Shown here: one piece after another, positions 1 to 5,117 of the stretch
How the letters are laid out: each line of letters starts with the position of its first letter
Position numbering within the stretch: position 1 is the stretch's first letter
Assembly (NCBI GenBank): GCA_050309705.1
Contig: JBNRMR010000195.1
Location: 1 to 22,495 of the forward strand
Source of the DNA: JBNRMR01 sp050309705
Lineage (GTDB): Bacteria; Bacillota; Clostridia; Christensenellales; UBA1750
Direction: 5' to 3'
Length of the DNA: 22,495 nt
Translations under genes and position numbers: made by a program
Notes under the pieces: generated by a model
Databases searched by the model: none
What the model saw: only the letters and a program-made list of their open reading frames with translations
What the model was told of the DNA's origin: nothing

Positions 1-1232
1 ATGTTGCGCCTAAGGCTGTTGCTTGATGTCAACCAAGCTGAGTAGTAGGTTTCCCCGGCGCTGCCCCGGATGCGCAGCCGGAAGCGCCGATAGACGCCCG
101 GCGTCGCGGAAGGGTTGACGCTCAGGCTGCCGCTGGTGGCAGTGCTGCTGAGGACAGAGAGCGCCGTCCAAGCGCCCCAGGAGGCGGTGTCCGTCGAATC
201 GCTGTACTGGATTTCATAGGCCGTGATGGTGTTGCCGGCGCCATTGGAAGCGCCGCTCCATGACAGCGTTACCGCGCCTTCGGATAGTGTCGCGCTTAGC
301 GAGAACACGGTGGGCAGGCCGCAGGGCGTGACGGAGCAGAGGATGCTGGCGCTGGTCTTGACTGCGGAAGCCACATTCAGCGCGTCAATGGTCGTGATGC
401 CAAACTGCGTGTAGGTACCGATCACCCGTGTCACGGTGGGCGTGTACGTCCCGCTGCCTGCGGTCAGCGACAGGGTGGTCAGAGTCGTCCATCCGCTCCA
501 GGTCGCGTTATCCGTCGAGGTGCGGCTGGTGATGGTATAACCCTTGATGGCGCTGGTGCCGCCGGAAGCGCCGCTCCAGGCCAGGGAGATCTGTTCGGTG
601 CTGTACACGGCGGGCGTGGCCGTGAGCGTTGTGGGCGCTGCGGGCTGGGTGTTCCTGCGTACGGAATTCCCGGATATCTTCCAGCCGGAGTAGTAGCTGG
701 CTCCGGCCGCGCCGCGTGTGCGCACTTGAAAGCGCCGGTAGTTTCCTCGTGTACCGGGCGGAGCGACAGACACGCTCCCGCTCGTGGCGCTGGTCGTGAC
801 GGTGGTCAGCGCCGTCCATGTACCCCAGCTGCTGCCATTGGTAGAATCGCTGTACTGGATTTCATAGGAGGAGATGGCGTTGTTGATGCCGCCAGACGCC
901 CCGCTCCAGGACAGGGTGACATTGCCCTCCGCCAATGTGCTGTTCACGGAGCAAGCGGTGGGCGCTCCACAGGCTGTGGTGTTGAGGGTGTAGTTTAGCG
1001 TCAACGTGCCGCTCAAGCCGTCCCGGATGTTCAGCAGGTTGCCGCTGCCGGAGTTTGAGCGCCTGACGGTGAAGGTGATGGTGCCGCTTCCGGCGGTCAA
1101 AAGCCCGGCGGAGTAGGCGGTCAGCGCGACCGTCTCTGCGTGCACGCTTGAGTTGGAGGCAAAGTTGGCGGTCGTACCGGAGCCTGAACCCAGCGTAAAG
1201 GTCAGGTAGCAGTAGCCCGAGTAGGTCTTCAT
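1..1232 (-). CDS. phage tail fibre-like protein with fibronectin-III-like repeats (partial, runs off left edge)
   Basis: An open minus-strand frame runs from an ATG at 1232 to the window edge with no stop, so the C-terminus is missing. The first 80 or so residues are rich in Ser, Thr and Gly and have a beta-structured look (YLTFTLGSGSG, then TFTVRRSNSGSGN). They are followed by at least three fibronectin-III-like modules, each with a VTLSWSGAS or ISLAWSGAS strand. The first and third modules are close copies: both contain EIQYSDST and end in a YRRF...RG-AG-YYS segment, and the DNA repeats at a spacing of about 650 bases (around 196 and 845). Such modules are common in phage tail fibres and surface-binding proteins. 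The ATG overlaps the Dit stop (ATGA), but the frame also reads upstream of it as SLYLSSM, so the native start may have been lost. A phage structural role is likely; the receptor is unknown. Confidence 0.65.
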   Translation of the reverse strand, partial: MKTYSGYCYLTFTLGSGSGTTANFASNSSVHAETVALTAYSAGLLTAGSGTITFTVRRSNSGSGNLLNIRDGLSGTLTLNYTLNTTACGAPTACSVNSTLAEGNVTLSWSGASGGINNAISSYEIQYSDSTNGSSWGTWTALTTVTTSATSGSVSVAPPGTRGNYRRFQVRTRGAAGASYYSGWKISGNSVRRNTQPAAPTTLTATPAVYSTEQISLAWSGASGGTSAIKGYTITSRTSTDNATWSGWTTLTTLSLTAGSGTYTPTVTRVIGTYTQFGITTIDALNVASAVKTSASILCSVTPCGLPTVFSLSATLSEGAVTLSWSGASNGAGNTITAYEIQYSDSTDTASWGAWTALSVLSSTATSGSLSVNPSATPGVYRRFRLRIRGSAGETYYSAWLTSSNSLRRN

Positions 1233-1825
1233 GCTGCTGAGGTACAAAGAAGCACACTGCCCAGAGCCAGAAAGACGATGTGGCAGCCGCAGGGCACATC
1301 GCCTACATTGTCCACGGTGATGATCTGGCTGGGCTGGCGCAAGGCGAACATGAGCCCGCCCTCCGGTATCTCCAGCGGAAAAGTGAGCAAGGGTGACCAC
1401 ATGGCCAGCTCCTCCCGGATTTCATCCATCGCTTCAAAGAAGGGCGAAGGGCAGAGCAGGCTGACGAAGAAATTAGGCGCACGCTCACGGATGGAAGCGG
1501 AAAAGCCCGCCTCTTCCACCACGCAGGCGATCTGACGCTCCCTATAGACCAGCAGGCCTTGCTGCTTGGGCGTGAAGACGCGGAGGAAACGCTTGCGCAG
1601 CGCGTAGGCCTCGTCCACGGTGCCGGCAACGACCGTGCCTTCCAGGGTGATGTCCCGCATATCCATAGCGGAGGAGATGAAAAAAGCACCGTCCTGATCC
1701 GGCGCCTTAAAGGTGTTCACGCTTTGCCGCACCCGGCCGGTGCCATCTATGCGAGTCAGGAAGTAGGGGCGCGACTGCCGGAGGCTGAGGCGCTCGCCGC
1801 TTGCGTTGATGTATGTCAGTTCCAC
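1229..1825 (-). CDS. siphophage distal tail protein (Dit family), probably C-terminally altered
   Basis: This 198-aa protein resembles phage distal tail (Dit, Sipho_tail) proteins, which form the hub joining the tail tube to the baseplate. Supporting features are an N-terminal beta-rich segment (GERLSLRQSRPYFL), the block DQDGAFFISSAMDMRDITLEG, the RKRFLRVFTPKQQGLLVYRER segment and the late motif VDNVGDVPCG, all in the expected order. The start is GTG at 1825, chosen because AAGGAGG (1833-1839, read on the minus strand) lies 7 bases upstream. In the family the NVGDVPCG motif is normally followed by a longer C-terminal beta domain. Here the protein stops about 20 residues later with an unrelated-looking tail (SVLLCTSAA), and the fibre-like gene opens in another frame. 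A deletion junction is the simplest explanation. No tape-measure gene precedes it, which suggests a prophage remnant rather than an intact prophage. Confidence 0.7.
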   Translation of the reverse strand: MELTYINASGERLSLRQSRPYFLTRIDGTGRVRQSVNTFKAPDQDGAFFISSAMDMRDITLEGTVVAGTVDEAYALRKRFLRVFTPKQQGLLVYRERQIACVVEEAGFSASIRERAPNFFVSLLCPSPFFEAMDEIREELAMWSPLLTFPLEIPEGGLMFALRQPSQIITVDNVGDVPCGCHIVFLALGSVLLCTSAA

Positions 1826-1837
1826 GTTGAGACCTCC

Positions 1838-1867
1838 TTAGTATTCCAGGGCCAGCTTGTTTGTCAT
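1838..1867 (-). CDS. possible 9-codon leader ORF before dit
   Basis: A minus-strand ATG at 1867 is preceded by CGGAGGACTTTTT and encodes MTNKLALEY followed by TAA. Its stop codon overlaps the AAGGAGG site of the Dit gene, so it could couple translation into Dit. It could equally be the stump of an upstream phage gene left after deletion. The good ribosome binding site is the only support for it being translated. Confidence 0.25.
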   Translation of the reverse strand: MTNKLALEY

Positions 1868-2143
1868 AAAAAGTCCTCCGATTTTCGATTCCTCGAAACG
1901 GAAGACTCTGGGTGCTGCCGAAAAATGGGTATAGGAAACCGACCGCAGTCCTAACGGAGTTCTCCGTTTCGGATTGCAGCAAACCCGCTCAAAAGGCAGC
2001 TACAGTATTAACTTGTCCGCCATTTACCGTTGAGCCACCGTTGATCAGTCGATGCAGTTTATGGCGGTTGCTTGTTTGAATGTCCTTTTCGCCGGATAAA
2101 TGTCCTTTGAAGTTGTATAATATCCATATCTCAAACAAAGGAT
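1868..2143. other. island left-boundary region without a convincing gene
   Basis: This stretch separates GC-rich phage sequence from the AT-rich defence island, and base composition shifts at about 1980. It holds an imperfect inverted repeat (listed separately). On the minus strand at about 1989-2100 there is an open frame ending in INGGSTVNGGQVNTVAAF. It reads like a natural protein C-terminus, but I do not recognise it and see no plausible start, so it may be a gene fragment. TGTCCTTT occurs at 2081 and again at 2101. No tRNA gene or obvious attachment site is visible. Confidence 0.35.
1894..1971. repeat. imperfect 15-bp inverted repeat around a 48-base centre
   Basis: The left arm 1894-1908 (CGAAACGGAAGACTC) and the reverse complement of the right arm 1957-1971 (CGAAACGGAGAACTC) match at 13 of 15 positions. 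A perfect 6-bp hairpin, TTTCGA-TTCC-TCGAAA (1883-1898), overlaps the left arm. The repeat sits at the edge between phage and island sequence, so it could be a residual mobile-element end, a recombination site or a transcript hairpin. No T-run follows it on either strand to mark a terminator. Confidence 0.35.
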
Positions 2144-2172
2144 TTGACAAACGGACAGTTTTGTGGTATAAT
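2144..2172 (+). promoter_or_regulatory. consensus sigma-A promoter for the ABC-3C operon
   Basis: TTGACA (2144-2149) and TATAAT (2167-2172) are both perfect and separated by exactly 17 bases. Transcription would start near 2179, leaving about 130 bases before the first large gene. A 7-bp inverted repeat, TTGTGGT (2161-2167) and ACCACAA (2190-2196), brackets the -10 box and start site. It is a candidate operator, possibly for the XRE regulator at 4762. Confidence 0.8.
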
Positions 2173-2211
2173 ATATGTGCATCTCTGTAACCACAAGGAG
2201 GGCTGTCCCAA

Positions 2212-2319
2212 ATGCCACTTAAATTATATAAAATCAGTTTTTTAATCTGGGGATGGTTTGGTACTGCGTGGTACAGCATGGTACAAGTCACAAGAAAGGA
2301 GTTGCATCATGGAATTTAA
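2212..2319 (+). CDS. possible 35-aa leader peptide
   Basis: A short frame starts at ATG 2212 with AAGGAGGG (2195-2202) 9 bases upstream and lies directly downstream of the consensus promoter. It encodes a small peptide with a hydrophobic, Trp-rich centre (FLIWGWFGTAWYSM) and a basic tail, and it ends at 2319, 11 bases past the start of the next gene at 2309. The strong ribosome binding site and the overlap suggest a translated leader that couples to the HNH-like gene. I recognise no family, and a chance ORF on an inserted-element remnant remains possible. Confidence 0.35.
   Translation: MPLKLYKISFLIWGWFGTAWYSMVQVTRKELHHGI
2260..2289 (+). repeat. three 10-bp helically phased GGTAC repeats
   Basis: GGTACTGCGT, GGTACAGCAT and GGTACAAGTC stand head to tail at 2260, 2270 and 2280. 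The GGTAC core recurs exactly every 10 bases, about one DNA turn. The array lies between the promoter and the ribosome binding site of the first ABC-3C gene. The unit length is not a multiple of three, so it is not explained by a repeated peptide. It could be a binding site for a regulator. Confidence 0.4.
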
Positions 2320-3442
2320 GGATTTCTTCTCTACACTCAAAAACCGAATATCCGATGGTTATGATGTACCGCACTTCTTTCGTGATCTGTTTGCCATGAT
2401 TACAGATGTCCCCGAAGAAGAATGGGGTACGCCGCAGGACCCTGCGACAAAGAAAACCAATGATGCATCACTGCGGAGTTATGCGAAAAGAACGATTCCA
2501 AAGAAATTTGCACAGCAGATTGTTTATCGGCTTTCAACAGAAAACTATATTGAGAGCCTGAATAGTCGACCGTTTGAAACGAGGGCGCTTTTGGTAGATG
2601 ATTTTTCTGCCTACGATGCGGAAATCAACGGAGAGAATGTTTCACAGAAAACTGCAACATGGTTCGTGGAAATTATCCGCAACGCTGCCGGTCTTGCACC
2701 GAAAACCGCCTTGGTACAGCAAAAGCAACAGCAGATTGCCAGCGATCTCAAATCCAAATTTGGAGCCTATCTGCTGAATGAGGTTGGACACTATTGTCCG
2801 TTTCCCGGTTGCGGACGCCCCCTCACAAAAACCAATGCTGGCAAAGCAATCGATTCGTATGAAGTGGCGCTTATCGATAGAGAAAAAGCACCAGAAATAT
2901 CAAATCTTCTGGCGCTTTGTCCGCAATGCTATGCTACATATTCACTTGATGACAGCAAAAAAATCCGCAAAGAATTGCAGGGAGTCAAAAAGGTTCTTGA
3001 GGGACACAGCCACAGCGTGAATCTTCTTGATGACCTCCCCCTGGAGCGAGGGATTATCGGTGTTATTGGAAAAATAAAAAAGCTCAAGGAGAAAGACCTC
3101 GCTGAGGCATCCCTTGAGCCGAAGGAAATCAAGCAGAAATTGAACCCTTCCGATAATTTTGTACTTTACAGTCAGGTGAATTATTTTGTCATGACCTATT
3201 TCGTGCGCATCCGTGAAATCATGATAAACCTCGATAAACGCGGCGAAATCGATTATGACGAGGTGCAGGATCAGATGCACGCTATTTACAAAAGATTAAA
3301 GAAAGCCAAGAAATCGAATGTGGAAATTTTCAATGAGATCGTAGGCAAGATACACAGAGTAACTCTCCAGGAGGACACCTACTGTCAAATTGTCGTTTCC
3401 TATTTCATTCAGAGCTGTGAGGTGTTCGATGCAATTACCTAA
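2309..3442 (+). CDS. ABC-3C system HNH-like effector with C-terminal ABC-3C domain
   Basis: A 377-aa protein, started at ATG 2309 because AGGAG lies 7 bases upstream; the longer open frame to 2258 has no such site. Residues 163-207 hold an HNH/zinc-finger-like module with two Cys pairs (CPFPGC at 163-168, CPQC at 204-207) around YEVALIDRE and SNLLALC. In active HNH nucleases the first block normally carries a His (as in VDHI) and the last a His after CPQC. Here these positions read ALI and Y, so the active site may be degenerate. The C-terminal third (about 285-377, ending VVSYFIQSCEVFDAIT) matches the C-terminal domain shared by ABC-three-component effectors. It overlaps the next gene by 14 bases and heads the promoter-driven operon. 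Family assignment is fairly sure; nuclease activity is doubtful. Confidence 0.7.
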   Translation: MEFKDFFSTLKNRISDGYDVPHFFRDLFAMITDVPEEEWGTPQDPATKKTNDASLRSYAKRTIPKKFAQQIVYRLSTENYIESLNSRPFETRALLVDDFSAYDAEINGENVSQKTATWFVEIIRNAAGLAPKTALVQQKQQQIASDLKSKFGAYLLNEVGHYCPFPGCGRPLTKTNAGKAIDSYEVALIDREKAPEISNLLALCPQCYATYSLDDSKKIRKELQGVKKVLEGHSHSVNLLDDLPLERGIIGVIGKIKKLKEKDLAEASLEPKEIKQKLNPSDNFVLYSQVNYFVMTYFVRIREIMINLDKRGEIDYDEVQDQMHAIYKRLKKAKKSNVEIFNEIVGKIHRVTLQEDTYCQIVVSYFIQSCEVFDAIT

Positions 3443-3659
3443 CAAACTGTATTCATATAAAAACAGCACACTGGCACTGATTCCTATTGTGCTGAAGGAA
3501 ATCCAGGAACGACCCATGCCTGTATATGAACTGTTCAACAAGGTAAAACCGTTTCTGAACGAAGCAACGGATTTTTTGTCCGTTATGGATTGCCTGTATG
3601 CACTGCAGGCCGCAGACATAAATGATGAAGGAGAGGTGTTCTTATGCTTACAAAGATGA
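3429..3659 (+). CDS. ABC-3C system middle component (MC6/MC7-type)
   Basis: A 76-aa protein starting at ATG 3429, with AGGTG just upstream inside the previous gene. The opening MQLPNKLYSYKNSTLALIP, the central PVYELFNKV, and the ending DFLSVMDCLYALQA with a final GEVFLCLQR follow the layout of the small middle components of ABC-three-component systems. These are predicted winged-helix-like adaptors between effector and ATPase. I cannot decide between the MC6 and MC7 subfamilies by eye. It overlaps the effector by 14 bases and the ATPase start by 16 bases, the coupled arrangement typical of this operon. The gene itself looks intact. Confidence 0.7.
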   Translation: MQLPNKLYSYKNSTLALIPIVLKEIQERPMPVYELFNKVKPFLNEATDFLSVMDCLYALQAADINDEGEVFLCLQR

Positions 3660-4760
3660 GTTCGCCCGCGTTTAAAATTCAGGGTAAAGAACGTCCGCCT
3701 ATTGAGTTTAAAGTATGATTTTGTGTCCAATCTCGTCGGTGGCATCAAAAAATACGAAGAAAACCTGGCAAAGATTCGTGATCTGGAGATCCAACTTGGC
3801 TCTTTAACGGAAGAGGCAGAAAAGGGGCATACAGAGGAAGAAATCGAAAAGAACAAACTGAAAGCAGAGTTGGTTACCCAAAAGTATAATTTGGAAACCG
3901 CTATTCAGGCGAAGGAAAGAAAACTGCGTCTGATTGATATGAGCCTGGAATATGGTCTGTACCCCACTGAAGCAGATATGTCCGCACTACAGGAGTTTTT
4001 CCCCGGTGTTAATCTGAGAAAGTTGTATGAGCTTGAAAAATACCACCAAAAATTGGCTCAGATTCTGGATGGGCAGTTTGCTTCTGAACGGTCTGCTATT
4101 GTGGCCGAAATTGAGGTCTTGCAGACTCAGCTTCAGGTAATTAGAAACCAGATCCGGCAGCTCGGATTTGTGGGCAATATTTCTAAAGAGTTTTTGGACA
4201 GACATTCCGAACTGAAAGCGGAAATCGATGCACTGAAAACACAGAATCGAGCATTCCTTACCCAGAAAGAATTGCAGGATGCAAAAGCGAAAGCTGAAGA
4301 AGCACTTCGCCGTAGTATAGAGGGAATTCTCGCGGAAATTGAAGAGACCTTGAATGCGAAAATGAAGGAATTCAACGATACGCTCTTCAAAACGCACAGA
4401 AAGCCCCCTCACATCAAATTTAACAAGCACGATAGCTATAAATTTGAAACGCCGGATGACACAGGCACAGGCTCGAACTATAAAGGAATGATCGTGTACG
4501 ATCTTGCGGTATTGTTTACCACGGCTCTCCCGGCTCTGGCCCACGATTCGCTCGTCTTTAAGAATTTGGAAAAAGATGTCGAGGACGGAATCATGCGAAT
4601 TTACGCTTCGCCCCAGAAGCAGGTATTTATTGCCTATGATAAACAGGGCGATTGTCGACCAGATACCCAACGGATTCTATATGACAACTGCGTTCTGCAA
4701 CTGTCGGATAATAACTGTGAACTTTATGGTAGGTCTTGGAACAAAGAGGAGCAGAAATAA
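3644..4760 (+). pseudogene. truncated ABC-3C SMC-like ATPase (DUF2326), Walker A region deleted
   Basis: The expected start is ATG 3644, overlapping the middle component, with GGAGAGG upstream. It encodes about 23 residues of a normal ABC-3C ATPase N-terminus (MLTKMSSPAFKIQ, then KERPPIEFK), then hits TGA at 3716-3718. The rest reads in a different frame from about 3705 to 4760. It begins within what is normally a mid-protein segment (VGGIKKYEENLAKI), continues as a long coiled coil, and ends with the DUF2326 head lobe (YKGMIVYDLAVLF, then PALAHDSLVFKN). Family members are usually near 550-600 aa with GNSIGKST-type Walker A close to the N-terminus. Here about 200 residues, including Walker A, are absent. 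A TTG at 3702 could in theory start a 352-aa C-terminal protein, but it could not hydrolyse ATP. The gene is most likely dead. Confidence 0.8.
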
Positions 4761-4761
4761 T

Positions 4762-4995
4762 ATGAAGATGAGTTATAACAGACTATGGAAACTGTTAATT
4801 GACAAAGGAATGAAAAAGTCCGCTCTCCGGCAGGAGGCGGGAATTAGTTCCTCCTCGCTTGCAAAATTGGGCAAAGGCGAAAATGTCACTACCGATGTGA
4901 TTCTGAAAATCTGTGCTGCCCTGGAGTGCAAAGTCGAGGATATTATGGAAGCAGTCATGGATGAGGATCAATCTAATGGAATTACTCAGGAATAA
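4762..4995 (+). CDS. XRE/Cro-type helix-turn-helix regulator
   Basis: A 77-aa protein from ATG 4762, with AAAGAGGAG 12 bases upstream, starting one base after the ATPase stop. Nearly the whole length is one Cro/C1-type HTH domain: residues about 15-60 show KSALRQEAGISSSSLAKLGKGE followed by TDVILKICAALECKVEDIME, the form seen in small YozG-like regulators. Such proteins often control restriction-modification and other defence operons (controller proteins). Its position between the ABC-3C remnant and the MORC operon fits control of either. It is transcribed from the 2144 promoter at least in part. The 8-bp palindrome at 5007-5014 just downstream is a candidate binding site. Confidence 0.8.
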   Translation: MKMSYNRLWKLLIDKGMKKSALRQEAGISSSSLAKLGKGENVTTDVILKICAALECKVEDIMEAVMDEDQSNGITQE

Positions 4996-5048
4996 GTTCG
5001 TTTTTAGTGGCCACATATTTATTACCGCTGAAAGTCTCTTATACCATG

Positions 5049-5077
5049 TTGACTAGAATTGAGAATATGAATAGCAT
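5049..5077 (+). promoter_or_regulatory. candidate promoter for the MORC restriction operon, with nearby palindrome
   Basis: TTGACT (5049-5054) and TAGCAT (5072-5077) are 17 bases apart in the 122-base gap before the GHKL ATPase. The predicted start near 5084 leaves a short leader before AAGGAGG at 5103-5109. A perfect 8-bp palindrome, GTGGCCAC (5007-5014), lies about 35 bases upstream and could be an operator. The -10 box matches consensus at only 4 of 6 positions, so the promoter may be weak or need activation. Confidence 0.45.
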
Positions 5078-5117
5078 GAGGATAGACTCTTGCTTGACAA
5101 ATAAGGAGGATTCAATA

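Noticed and set aside
862..1299. A 145-codon minus-strand frame over the Dit/fibre junction
   Set aside because: Its residues are basic and low in structure, and it is the out-of-frame reading of the fibre-like gene.
1883..1920. tRNA-like T-arm sequence (TTCGATTCC) as an attachment-site tRNA remnant
   Set aside because: The flanking bases do not form a T-arm stem of tRNA shape and no acceptor or anticodon arm can be placed around it.
2309..4760. A complete, working ABC-three-component defence system
   Set aside because: The ATPase gene has TGA at 3716-3718, a frame change and no Walker A region, so only two of three parts are intact.
5094..5099. A TTGACA box just before the MORC ribosome binding site
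   Set aside because: There is no room for a -10 box before the start codon, and the region 17 bases downstream lies in the coding start.
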